This document shows, piece after piece, positions 15,571 to 24,258 of a DNA stretch of 39,274 nt; position 1 is the first letter of the stretch, and every line of letters begins with the position of its first letter. Location of the stretch: contig CAZUAH010000073.1 of NCBI GenBank assembly GCA_964617665.1, positions 1 to 39,274 of the forward strand, given 5' to 3'. The notes below the pieces were generated by a model. That model was not told the DNA's origin. It made no database searches and saw only the letters and a program-made list of their open reading frames with translations. The position numbers were made by a program, and so were the translations under genes. The DNA comes from JADHUC01 sp964617665 (GTDB lineage: Bacteria; Planctomycetota; Planctomycetia; Pirellulales; Pirellulaceae).

Positions 15571-18072
15571 CTATGGCCCCGGCGGTCCCGCTCGGCGGGC
15601 CGCCTGCATCTCCTGACGGGTTTCGTCCAGGACATGTCGATACATAGGGTTTTGGGGACGCAATTCTACCAGCCGTTCGGCAAAGGAGATGGCTTTGTCG
15701 TACTGCCTAAGCTGCTTGTAGTACAGCACCACGCCGAACAAGAATTGGGGCTCGTTGGGCTCCAAGCGATGAGCTGCGAGCAGTGCCGTTTCGGCTTCGT
15801 CCAGTCGACGGTGCAGATACAGTGACATGCCATATCGGTACTGCACGGGCGCACTGTTTGGCACAAGCTTTGCATCGCGTGCCAGCCAGTCGAGTTCTTT
15901 GCGTCGCAGTTTTACGGCCTTGTCTTGATACTCAGTGGCCTGCTCACCAGCCTTTATCGCGGAATCTCGATCACCGACACGCGCGGCCTGACGAGACTTC
16001 TGATCGGCAGCCTCGGCGAGTCGATCGTACAACGCAGCCAAGTTCGTGCGCGGTCCGGTTACCGTCGGCTCGATGCGAATGGCTGTCTCGTAGGCTTGGA
16101 CTGCTCGATCTTCCTCGTCCATGGATTCGTACAGGATCCCAATCGTCATGTGAGTTGCCGCGCGGTCGTTGGTCAGTTCTAGGCCCTTCTCGAATTCGGC
16201 AAGGACATCCTTCAGTTGGCTTCGTTGCGAGCCGCGCATGGTGTTACGTGGGACGCCGGCCAACACGCGAGCCGCTTCGGTACGCACCGACCGGACCGGA
16301 TCACTCAACATAGGAGCCAGCTTCGTGGCCAATCTCTCTTCTTCAAGGCGGCCTTGCAGATTGCCGATCGCTGCCGCTCGTATCTGCGGATCGGGATCCT
16401 TCAGATACCTCAGCGTTGTCGAAGTGCTCGTCAGAGTGTCGTATCTGCCAAGCTCGAACATGGCAGTGGCCCGAACGATTGCGGGTAGACGCCCATCGCC
16501 GACCAGGTCGACCAACTCCTTGTCGGCCTCAGGCTCACCGCGTCGCGCGGCGTCCAATGCATAGGCAAAGTGGCGACGCTGGCGAGGGCCTCGCTGCCGG
16601 CCTTCGTACCATTCGTCGCAGGCCTCCTTCATCTCGGCATCAATACGTTGGAGGACCTGCTTCACGTCCTGGTCGCCGTCGCGTGCGGCCAGAACCCAGT
16701 CCAGGTACTGTTTCAGATCATCGCGTTCTGCAAAGTCGGGCAGTTTCCCTTCATCGATCTCTTTCTGAAGGTGACATCGCGTGCACGCGTTGGGCATACC
16801 CAATTGAACGCTAAGTTCAGGTTGAGGGATGCGCAGGCTATGATCGCGTCGCGGATCGACGGCCATGTAAGTGGTCTGAGGCATATGACACTCCGCGCAC
16901 GCCGCACCCGTTGAATCCGGTTTGTGGTAATGGTGCGCGGGCCCGTCATACTTGCCCGCCGGGTGTTGGTGACAAGTCGTGCACACAGCATTGTTCTCGT
17001 ACTTCAGACGCGCCGTGTGCGGGTTGTGGCAATCGGTGCAACGAATCCCCTTATGGTACATCTTGCTCTGGATGAATGACGAGTACACGTAGACCTCGTC
17101 CAGAATCTGGCCATCGGCGTGGTACGTGTCTCGCTGCAACAACTCGTTGGCGAAGTAGTCGTAGTAGTCTTCGCCGGGCCGGAAATCTGGCGCTACGAGC
17201 CGGCGTCGCGAATGGCACGGCGCGCAAGTGTGGATTTGCGTCTGGGCATCTTCCTTCAGACTGAGCAGTCCAAACCCGAGCTTCCGATCCCAAAACAACG
17301 ATTTGCTCTCCGCCAACTCGACGTGCAGACTGCTTGGCCCGTGGCAGGCTTCGCAGCCGACATTGATCTCGGAATATGTTGTGTGATAGATCTTCGTCGC
17401 GACGTCATAGTTCCGCTGGAGGTCGGTCGAATGGCAATCGGCGCACATGTTGTTCCAACGCTGGGCGATGCCCGTCCAGTGAAGATCGTCGTTCGGTGCC
17501 AGTTTCTCATCGACATCGGGCGGCAGCAAATAGAACCACTCCTTGCCTTCGGTGTCCCACGTGAGGCGCAGAACTTGCAGTCGGGCAATTTCGCTGTCCG
17601 GCATATCAGCCGGTCTATCGAACTCGACCATGTACTGCTGCAGAGGAGTGACACCGAAGACATACTTCACCTCGAAATCGGCCATTTCGCCGTCGGGACC
17701 TTCGGTGTGGACCATATACTTGTCGCCTTTGCGATAGAGACGCGACTTGATCCCAAAATGCTCGATCTCGGCGTTGTCGAAATCGCCCAAAACGGTGTCC
17801 GGCGTGGCTCGATCCATCGCTAGGTCGTGGTGCGAACCCTTCCACTCGTCGTAGTAGTCTTTGTGACACTCGATGCAGGCTTCACTGCCTACATACTTAG
17901 CGTGAGAGTCATCCGGAAGACACCTCCACCAGTCGGCAAACACGTAACCGCCGCACAGCAGCAACAGGAAGGCCGTGACCAACAGCATACGGGAACGACG
18001 GGACAAAATACGTCTTGTCGGTTTCCTCTTGCCGGCAGGCGGGCGTTTGGTGGTTTGTCGTCTTCGGGACAT
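15571..18072 (-). CDS. Octaheme cytochrome c with HEAT and TPR repeats
   Basis: This 833-residue protein has a basic N-terminus, a membrane anchor at about 29-46, and eight CxxCH heme motifs starting at Cys66, 210, 240, 283, 345, 364, 392 and 430. This is the pattern of cytochrome c554/octaheme-like proteins. Residues of about 530-590 look like HEAT repeats (DPDPQIRAAAIGNLQ, DPVRSVRTEAARVLAG), and about 630-820 are TPR repeats. It is predicted to face the periplasm and carry electrons, with the repeats binding a partner. No dedicated reductase or oxidase gene is adjacent, so donor and acceptor are unknown. No clear ribosome binding site was seen at this start. Its length is large for a multiheme cytochrome because of the repeat tail. 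Confidence 0.88.
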   Translation of the reverse strand: MSRRRQTTKRPPAGKRKPTRRILSRRSRMLLVTAFLLLLCGGYVFADWWRCLPDDSHAKYVGSEACIECHKDYYDEWKGSHHDLAMDRATPDTVLGDFDNAEIEHFGIKSRLYRKGDKYMVHTEGPDGEMADFEVKYVFGVTPLQQYMVEFDRPADMPDSEIARLQVLRLTWDTEGKEWFYLLPPDVDEKLAPNDDLHWTGIAQRWNNMCADCHSTDLQRNYDVATKIYHTTYSEINVGCEACHGPSSLHVELAESKSLFWDRKLGFGLLSLKEDAQTQIHTCAPCHSRRRLVAPDFRPGEDYYDYFANELLQRDTYHADGQILDEVYVYSSFIQSKMYHKGIRCTDCHNPHTARLKYENNAVCTTCHQHPAGKYDGPAHHYHKPDSTGAACAECHMPQTTYMAVDPRRDHSLRIPQPELSVQLGMPNACTRCHLQKEIDEGKLPDFAERDDLKQYLDWVLAARDGDQDVKQVLQRIDAEMKEACDEWYEGRQRGPRQRRHFAYALDAARRGEPEADKELVDLVGDGRLPAIVRATAMFELGRYDTLTSTSTTLRYLKDPDPQIRAAAIGNLQGRLEEERLATKLAPMLSDPVRSVRTEAARVLAGVPRNTMRGSQRSQLKDVLAEFEKGLELTNDRAATHMTIGILYESMDEEDRAVQAYETAIRIEPTVTGPRTNLAALYDRLAEAADQKSRQAARVGDRDSAIKAGEQATEYQDKAVKLRRKELDWLARDAKLVPNSAPVQYRYGMSLYLHRRLDEAETALLAAHRLEPNEPQFLFGVVLYYKQLRQYDKAISFAERLVELRPQNPMYRHVLDETRQEMQAARRAGPPGP

Positions 18073-18209
18073 TTAGTCGATGTGCGAGAAGGCACCAAGT
18101 GGTACCTCTCGGTCATTTCTGTGGCAGTTGATGTCTTTCTGGGGTAATCCACCGATTATTGGCCGTGAGTGGGAAACGAGCAACCGCTGTGGGGAGAGTC
18201 GAAGAGTGG

Positions 18210-18233
18210 AAAAGTCGAAAAGTCGAAAAGTCG
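18210..18233. repeat. Three tandem copies of an 8-base unit
   Basis: AAAAGTCG is repeated perfectly three times, with degenerate copies just upstream. It lies between the NUDIX gene end and the octaheme gene start. Such short tandem repeats can vary in number; no function is evident. Confidence 0.7.
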
Positions 18234-18261
18234 AGGAGATGCGACCCTGCTTTGCCCCAGA

Positions 18262-18927
18262 TCAATCCTCGTCGCTCTCGACGATTCTGCGCAGGAAGCT
18301 TGTTAGCTCACTCAGGATCATGGCGGTGGCTCCCCAGATATGATGGCTGCGGTACAGAATGCTTGGAGCCCCGAACGTGACGACTCGGCGAGTGATTGCA
18401 TGTGAACTATAGTTCGCGGTGTCAAACAAATGGGCAACCGGCACCTCCAGCAGTTCTTCAACCTCGATTGGGTTCGGCAGGAACTTCGGCGCATTGTTGG
18501 TCACCGCGACGAAAGGCTGCACGAGGAAGTTGCTCGCGTACACGTAAACCTCTGAAAGCCGTCCGACAACGCGAATGCCATCGTCGGCAATGCCAAGCTC
18601 CTCGTCCATTTCGCGCAAGGCGCATTGTTCGTCTGTTTCGCCAGTTTCTTTTGCACCACCAGGTAAACTTACTTGGCCCGCATGATCGTTCAGGTGCGTT
18701 GGGCGTAAGGTCAGCGGCACATGCCACTCGTCGCCGTGCGGGTACAACAGCGCGACCACGGATGCCGGGCGAAAGTCCGGGGTTGCCGGACCACGGTGTC
18801 GGCCATAGGTAAGATCCGGACAGAAACTCGGCCACTCGGTGCGATCCTGGCGAGACGGATCGAGTCGACAACGAAGTTCGCCCTCCAGTTGTTGCGGATC
18901 GGCGGTTAGCGTCGTGCGGTCGGACAT
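18262..18927 (-). CDS. NUDIX hydrolase, CoA pyrophosphatase-like
   Basis: This 221-residue protein has a complete NUDIX box, GAKETGETDEQCALREMDEELGI, shown here in two parts: GAKETGETDEQCAL and REMDEELGI. It is preceded by LRPTHLNDHAGQVSLPGG, which resembles the CoA-specific motif of NudL/YeaB-type enzymes. These cleave CoA or acyl-CoA to 4'-phosphopantetheine and 3',5'-ADP. I start at ATG 18927, because the longer frame from 19068 runs into the neighbouring gene and has no family match. The neighbouring membrane-protein gene ends 37 bases upstream, so the two may be co-transcribed. Confidence 0.83.
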   Translation of the reverse strand: MSDRTTLTADPQQLEGELRCRLDPSRQDRTEWPSFCPDLTYGRHRGPATPDFRPASVVALLYPHGDEWHVPLTLRPTHLNDHAGQVSLPGGAKETGETDEQCALREMDEELGIADDGIRVVGRLSEVYVYASNFLVQPFVAVTNNAPKFLPNPIEVEELLEVPVAHLFDTANYSSHAITRRVVTFGAPSILYRSHHIWGATAMILSELTSFLRRIVESDED

Positions 18928-18964
18928 TTGCGTTTCGCGGACTCGAACTCGCTTTCGAAGGGCT

Positions 18965-20599
18965 TTATCGTCTAACTCGGTACACTTCGTACGAAGGATC
19001 AAGTTCGCTAAATTCGGGCGGATAAGCGCGAGGCAGCAACAGTGGACGGTGGCTGACGGCGCGGTCAATAAGAATGTAATCTACCTCGTACTTCTCTGCC
19101 AGTTTCAACAAGCGATCCTCGCCATGCATCACCAGACCGGCGCGCTTGACGAAACCCGGATAGATCTGTTGCTGACGTTGCCACCACTCGACGACTTTCT
19201 CTGCGTCCTGCGGTACGTCTTTCCACGAACAAACCTCGCTGCGTTGAGCGTACCATTTGAAGGTCTGTTGCGCGTATGGCGTGAGAAACTTTGCGTCTGC
19301 CGCAGTATGTTTCTCTATCCACCGGCACACGCGGCGCCAGTCTTCATACGTTTCCTGCGTCCTGACAGGACCGTGTTCCCACATTTGAACGTCCCCTCGT
19401 GGGCGCAGATCGGAACGACGAACGTAGTTTGTGTAGGCCAGATTCGCTCCCGCGATCAATACTGTGACTGCCAACGCCCATTGGCCTGCCATGCGACGCC
19501 TTACTTCAAGGCTGCGGACGAATGCTACGACGGCGATCGCGGCACCTACAGGCAGCATCGCATCGGACAAACGGTACCAGTAATACTTCGCCAACGAAGC
19601 GCCGATTGTCAGCAGTTGGTGACGCGCCGATGGGGCGATGGTGATTCCTAGCACAATCGACTGGTCGATGATGATCCCCGCAATGGCCAGAGCGACGGCA
19701 CCACCAACAAATCCGCGCAAAGGTCGCTGTCCAAGACGGCCGCTACACAATTCGCATGGTGTGGCGATGCACGCTGCCAACCAGATGACCAGAAGCAGCG
19801 CGTGCCGCGTCATGTACCAGTGCTTGAACTCATGGAATACCAAATGGTGCGAAAGTCGCCCGTTCACGTAGATGTCATTCGCTTCACGGACGATTCCTGG
19901 ACCTGCACCGTGACTGAGTGCGAGTGCCGGGATTAGCCCAGGCAGAGCCAACAAGGCGCCTGCGATCATTGCCGGAATCATCGAGCGCAACGACGGACGT
20001 AGGCTGCCACAGGAGAACCACGCGCAGCCGGCAGCGATTAGCGACCAGCCCCCCACCAAGACGTGGAAAGACGTGGCCAGCCCTAACAGAATCCACGTCG
20101 CGCTCCAGCGACCACGCAACATGGCTTCCAGAGCGAGGAAAACCATGACAAACGCAAATCCCTTGGCTTCGACCCCACCGACTACCCATTCACCTGCCAT
20201 GTGGAAGCGTTGGGTGAAAAGGATGAACAGGCACGCCGTCAACACGGAAGCCAACCGGTACGGCAGGACGGCGAAGCTGAGGCGTCGCCACGACCACGCA
20301 ATCAGCCCCCATGTTAAGAGTCTGCCAATCCAGGCTGTAGTTGGCAGGGAGAAGATCGTCGTCAACCAACCAAATGTCCAGTAGAAGACCAGATGTGCAT
20401 CAGCCGATCCCAGGAAGTGGTCGCCGGCGCACCAGTCCGGCTGCCAGTAGTGTTTCGCCTTGGCGAGGTAGTGCGCCTCGTTCACGTCAGGCGGCGGCCA
20501 TCCCGCGAAGAGAAACATCAGCAGGAATATCAATGCGATCTCCGCCACGGCCCACCATCGGCGGTCTGCGGTGTTCGGGGATCGTTCTTTCGTTTTCAC
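18965..20599 (-). CDS. Polytopic membrane protein, glycosyltransferase-like (DUF6798-like)
   Basis: This protein of 544 residues has about ten hydrophobic segments, from IALIFLLMFLFAGW near the start to about residue 375, followed by a soluble C-terminal domain. An early loop reads PPDVNEAHYLAKAKHYW, whose acidic position resembles the first extracytoplasmic loop of GT-C-type glycosyltransferases. I chose the GTG at 20599 because GGAGG lies 7 bases upstream; the 20644 start lacks one. It resembles an uncharacterised planctomycete family, DUF6798. A lipid-linked sugar transfer role is possible but unproven. Confidence 0.68.
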   Translation of the reverse strand: MKTKERSPNTADRRWWAVAEIALIFLLMFLFAGWPPPDVNEAHYLAKAKHYWQPDWCAGDHFLGSADAHLVFYWTFGWLTTIFSLPTTAWIGRLLTWGLIAWSWRRLSFAVLPYRLASVLTACLFILFTQRFHMAGEWVVGGVEAKGFAFVMVFLALEAMLRGRWSATWILLGLATSFHVLVGGWSLIAAGCAWFSCGSLRPSLRSMIPAMIAGALLALPGLIPALALSHGAGPGIVREANDIYVNGRLSHHLVFHEFKHWYMTRHALLLVIWLAACIATPCELCSGRLGQRPLRGFVGGAVALAIAGIIIDQSIVLGITIAPSARHQLLTIGASLAKYYWYRLSDAMLPVGAAIAVVAFVRSLEVRRRMAGQWALAVTVLIAGANLAYTNYVRRSDLRPRGDVQMWEHGPVRTQETYEDWRRVCRWIEKHTAADAKFLTPYAQQTFKWYAQRSEVCSWKDVPQDAEKVVEWWQRQQQIYPGFVKRAGLVMHGEDRLLKLAEKYEVDYILIDRAVSHRPLLLPRAYPPEFSELDPSYEVYRVRR

Positions 20600-20771
20600 A
20601 AGTCGGCCTCCAATTCGGCAATTATAGAGTATACTCCTTGCCAATCATTTGGGGACATGCACAATATCGCGTAGAATAGCAGTAGATCTGTTGTCCTTAT
20701 CCTCTTTTCATCTGCCAAACCAGCGAGTTATCCCCGTGTCTGTCGTGCAATGCCTTTCTCAAGAGCGAATC

Positions 20772-21299
20772 ATGCGCGAGGCGGAGGGCTATTTGGACTT
20801 GGCCACCGCTTTCGCTGACCTATGGGAATTGAGCCCACCGGTCAGAGACCGACTAGCTCAGCGAGCGTTGAAGGCCCTCCGGCGTCTGGACGACAGTGTG
20901 CAGGCAAGCCCCTACGTTTCGTACCTTCGAGGCCAGACTCTGCGCACGATGGAGGAATACGAAGAAGCCATCAAGCCGCTTCGCGAGGCAGCCGAATTGG
21001 AGCCGGAAAACATACATGCATATCTGGCTCTGGGCTGGTGCTACAAACGCATCGGTGAATTGGACATGGCGATTGAGGCATTGGAGGATGCACTTGCGGT
21101 TGATCCCAAGCAAGCGATCATCCATTACAACTTGGCATGCTATTGGAGTCTATCCGGCAATACAAATCTTGCCTTAGCGTACTTGGCTAGCGCCTTGGAT
21201 ATCGACGCCAGTTACCTGGAACTCGTGGCAAGAGAACCCGACTTCGATCCCATTCGCGACCACCCGAGTTTCCAGGAACTCACCAGCGTGATCGTCTAG
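20772..21299 (+). CDS. Tetratricopeptide repeat protein
   Basis: This 175-residue protein contains at least three TPR units, including YEEAIKPLREAAELEPENIHAYLALGWCYK and LDMAIEALEDALAVDPKQAIIHYNLACYW (each described by its ends here), then LALAYLASALDID. It ends in a conserved-looking EPDFDPIRDHPSFQELT. Such proteins mediate protein-protein contacts; no partner is evident. The start is uncertain: ATG 20772 (MREAEGY) is preferred, but a GTG near 20736 is possible, giving 12 extra residues. It is divergent from the polytopic membrane-protein gene. Confidence 0.75.
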   Translation: MREAEGYLDLATAFADLWELSPPVRDRLAQRALKALRRLDDSVQASPYVSYLRGQTLRTMEEYEEAIKPLREAAELEPENIHAYLALGWCYKRIGELDMAIEALEDALAVDPKQAIIHYNLACYWSLSGNTNLALAYLASALDIDASYLELVAREPDFDPIRDHPSFQELTSVIV

Positions 21300-21318
21300 T
21301 GCGACTCGCGCACCGATT

Positions 21319-21455
21319 CGTAGGCCGGACCAAGCAAACCGTGAACTGCCGGAACGTCGGCCTCGTCAAATGGGCCTGCTGACGGTACAGGTTGTCAGAG
21401 CGTTCAGGCCGGTTTGCGCCGTTCCGGCAAGGATTCGGCCTCAGTCCGGCCTACG
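21319..21455. repeat. Nested inverted-repeat element between convergent genes
   Basis: Two perfect nested pairs occur: outer 12-base arms CGTAGGCCGGAC (21319-21330) with 21444-21455, and inner 9-base arms TGCCGGAAC (21347-21355) with 21421-21429. The element lies between the TPR gene (plus) and thiL (minus), both ending here. It could act as a transcription-stopping structure, a MITE-like repeat or a small RNA fold. Confidence 0.7.
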
Positions 21456-21510
21456 CCGTGCTCATGGGCTCAAACGGCGAAGAACACGCTACAGTTGCGC
21501 CACTCGCGCT

Positions 21511-22428
21511 CTAATGCTCGTACCCTCGAGGTCGGAGCGGCTGCCAGCCGCTATCTTCGGAAGCCGTCCAGAGTCCCGGTTCCTCGATGAAGGTACCGAT
21601 CCGTGTAAGCGGGGTTTCCAGGGGCTGGTCCGCCAATAGACGCTGGGCTTCGTCCGGCGGTACAGCGAGGATCAACTCGAAGTCCTCTCCATCCGACAAG
21701 GCATGCTCCAAGACGGTCTTTTCCGTTGGTGCCTCAATCGCAAATCGATGCGCATCATCGGCGATTGGAATCGCATCCAAGTCAATCAATGCGCCACATT
21801 CGCTTTCGTCCGTGATATGCGAGAGATCGAGCGAAAGCCCATCGCTTACGTCAGTCGCGGCGTGTATCCGGTGGTTGGTGTGCAGCAGCAACGCTTCGCG
21901 CACGCGCGGTGTGAAATGAAACTGCCTGCTCAGAATGCTGCCGCCAAATTCGCCTGTTACCAAGATTGCGTCGTCTGCGCGAGCCCCGCTGCGCAATAAC
22001 GGTCCACGACCTGTTACCTCGCCGATCGCCGTGATGCTGATTACCAAGCCGCCGTCCCACGTGTTCGTGTCTCCTCCGGCGATTGCTACCTCGAACTCTT
22101 CCGCCAGCGGTATGAGACCCTCGTACAGTCGGCGTGCGATAGGCAGAGCATCCTGGCGGGGCAACGAAAGCGACACAAAGGCCGCAATGGGGCGCGCGGC
22201 CATAGCGGCAAGATCGCTTAGATTGACGGCCAGTGCCTTGCGGCCCACCAAACGCCAGTCGCAATCGCCCGAGACGAAGTCCACGCCTTCGTTCAGCATG
22301 TCGGTGGTGACCACGCAACGTGGGTCTCGAGCCAAGCCCAGAACGGCGGCGTCGTCACCCGGACCGAGCAGTAGGCTAGGGTGCGGAGGCAGTCTGTCGC
22401 GTAGCCACTTCAGAAAGTCAGTTTCCAT
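21511..22428 (-). CDS. thiL: Thiamine-monophosphate kinase
   Basis: This 305-residue protein is ThiL, which phosphorylates thiamine monophosphate to thiamine pyrophosphate with ATP. It belongs to the PurM/ThiL/SelD fold shared with HypE. Family marks include LGPGDDAAVL near 21-30, VVTTDMLNEGVDF near 39-51, GRKALAVNLSDLAAM near 62-76, AGGDTN near 117-122 and ATDVSDGLSLDL near 190-201. I chose ATG 22428 (METDFLKW) over 22500 because GGAG precedes it and the extra 24 residues do not match the family. It starts 34 bases after the HtrA-like gene, probably in the same transcript. No thiamine riboswitch was seen. Confidence 0.9.
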   Translation of the reverse strand: METDFLKWLRDRLPPHPSLLLGPGDDAAVLGLARDPRCVVTTDMLNEGVDFVSGDCDWRLVGRKALAVNLSDLAAMAARPIAAFVSLSLPRQDALPIARRLYEGLIPLAEEFEVAIAGGDTNTWDGGLVISITAIGEVTGRGPLLRSGARADDAILVTGEFGGSILSRQFHFTPRVREALLLHTNHRIHAATDVSDGLSLDLSHITDESECGALIDLDAIPIADDAHRFAIEAPTEKTVLEHALSDGEDFELILAVPPDEAQRLLADQPLETPLTRIGTFIEEPGLWTASEDSGWQPLRPRGYEH

Positions 22429-22462
22429 GTTCTCCAATGTAACATGGAACGCCCGTCTTGTG

Positions 22463-23860
22463 TCAGTTGCCGCGATCCAACCGACGAGAGACTTGTACAA
22501 CTGGAGTCCGATTCAGTTGCATGTGGCCGTACAAAGTCTCCTTGCCACGCAAGACGTAGAACTTGATGGGCTGGAACTTCTCAAAATCGCCGTGATTCAG
22601 AATGTACAGCATATTGTTCTTCGACACCGTCTCCCACACGTGCATGCCGACCAGCACGTCGCCGGGTTGAATCCCTTGCCGTGCTGCAGGCCCCTCTGAT
22701 TGGACGGCCATGACGCGAAGACCGCCGTGATAGCGCACTCGCAGGTCGCGCAACGCCTCCTCGGCGATTGGGGCCAGCCGCATACCGCACGCGTTCCACG
22801 TTCTCTTGTCGAAGTCATCCGCAAGCTTCGTTGCGGGGGAAAGGACTAACTCTAGCGTAAGACGCTGGCCGTTGCGATCGACCGATAGGGCAAGTGGGGC
22901 GCCCATCCCTTGCCCCAACAAAGCACGCTCGAAATCCAGTTTGCGTCGGATCGGTATTTGGTCAACGGAAGTGATCACGTCTCGGGGCTGGAGACCGGAT
23001 GTAGCTGCCGCCGTGTTCTCGCGAACGCGGGTCACGACGAAGTATCGATCTGTCTCGACCTTTTCCGTGCGGCCTGATACCCCGTGGACCACTCGTTCGA
23101 GGCGTTCGACGTTCAGCAGTCGAGCGGCGATTTCCATCGTTTCGTCCACCGGAATAGCAAAGCCAATTCCCTGGGCGCCGATTCGAACAGCCACGTTGAC
23201 GCCGATCATTTCGCCATCGATATTCAGCAGCGGGCCGCCGGAGTTGCCGGGGTTGATGCTGGCATCGGTCTGTATCAAATCGTGGTACTTTTGCGTGACG
23301 CTGACCTGTACTTCGCGGTGCAGCGAACTGATGATGCCGCGCGTTATCGTATGCTCGTAGCCGAAGGCGTTTCCGACGGCGATAACCGGTTCGCCCAGCA
23401 TCAAATCGCTGGATACGCCGATGGGGATCGTTTTCAGTGGTTCTTCCGTGACAATCTTGATCAACGCTAAATCGGAAACCGGGTCGTTAGATAAAAGGTG
23501 GGCTTGAAACGTCCGTTTGTCGGCCAAGGTCACCTGGATCAGTTCCACATTTTCGACAACGTGGAAGTTCGTCAGGATATATCCCCGGCGATCGATGATG
23601 ATTCCAGTGCCCATCCCGTTGACTTGGCGGAATGGATCGGCGACGCCCGCTTCGAGCTGGTCGGATCGGACGGTCTTCCGTCCCTGGATATTCACCACTG
23701 CGGGAGCGGCTCTTTCGATTGCCTTGACGACGGCAGTCCGACGCAGTGATGTTGCGTCGACAGCTACGGCGGGGGCAACAAACAGGGAGGTCGTGCTGAG
23801 CAGCGAGAACGCAGCCACCCACAGCAGACCAGTTCGCTGGCGGTGAAGTCTGTTTCGCAT
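22463..23860 (-). CDS. HtrA/DegP-like serine protease with PDZ domains
   Basis: This 465-residue exported protein has a signal peptide (about 1-33) and a trypsin-like domain with the complete triad His100 (TNFHVVEN), Asp130 (SDLALIKI) and Ser207 (PGNSGGPLL). A PDZ-like region follows near 275-345 (ATSGLQPRDVITSVDQIPI), and a second covers about 380-440 (AARQGIQPGDVLVGMHVWE). HtrA proteases degrade or refold damaged envelope proteins. No strong ribosome binding site is seen at this start. thiL follows by 34 bases. Confidence 0.9.
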   Translation of the reverse strand: MRNRLHRQRTGLLWVAAFSLLSTTSLFVAPAVAVDATSLRRTAVVKAIERAAPAVVNIQGRKTVRSDQLEAGVADPFRQVNGMGTGIIIDRRGYILTNFHVVENVELIQVTLADKRTFQAHLLSNDPVSDLALIKIVTEEPLKTIPIGVSSDLMLGEPVIAVGNAFGYEHTITRGIISSLHREVQVSVTQKYHDLIQTDASINPGNSGGPLLNIDGEMIGVNVAVRIGAQGIGFAIPVDETMEIAARLLNVERLERVVHGVSGRTEKVETDRYFVVTRVRENTAAATSGLQPRDVITSVDQIPIRRKLDFERALLGQGMGAPLALSVDRNGQRLTLELVLSPATKLADDFDKRTWNACGMRLAPIAEEALRDLRVRYHGGLRVMAVQSEGPAARQGIQPGDVLVGMHVWETVSKNNMLYILNHGDFEKFQPIKFYVLRGKETLYGHMQLNRTPVVQVSRRLDRGN

Positions 23861-24258
23861 GAGAGGTGGGGATCGATGGAGGATTCAGTGTTGTCACGCC
23901 ATTAACCCGCTACTAGCACACGGGTTTGCTAGCACGCAGCACGAGGCGAGCAGGTATGCCAACAAGATCGGTCCGCGCCTTTCGGTGTCTTGATTACAGA
24001 GGTTCTTACCCGCACAATCCCCCTAACTTGCCACTCGGAAGGGCTTCCTTCATATGGATAGGCTTGAACGCGTGAGAAGCTTTACGTGTTAGAGCAGGTA
24101 GGTGGCTAGCATCGGGCAAACAACTACTGTCGCGTTCAGAGTGCGCAAGCTTCCAGGTTGCGTTTCCGGCCTCGCAAGCTGGAAGCTCACGCCACGGTGA
24201 TTCGCCGTCACTTATTGTTCCGACGGCCCTAAGCGAACCACCGGTCATGCGAAAAAAA
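23861..24258. other. Non-coding spacer with inverted and direct repeats
   Basis: About 400 bases between the HtrA-like gene and the kinase gene end. GCTTCCAG (24149-24156) and CTGGAAGC (24179-24186) form an inverted repeat, overlapped by a direct repeat of CGCAAGCT (24144-24151 and 24173-24180). A minus-strand 80-codon frame at 24006-24248 crosses these repeats and lacks any family resemblance, so I do not call it a gene. Confidence 0.55.

Noticed and set aside
24006..24248. Minus-strand frame of 80 codons
   Set aside because: It overlaps the inverted and direct repeats of the spacer, and no family resemblance or ribosome binding site supports it.
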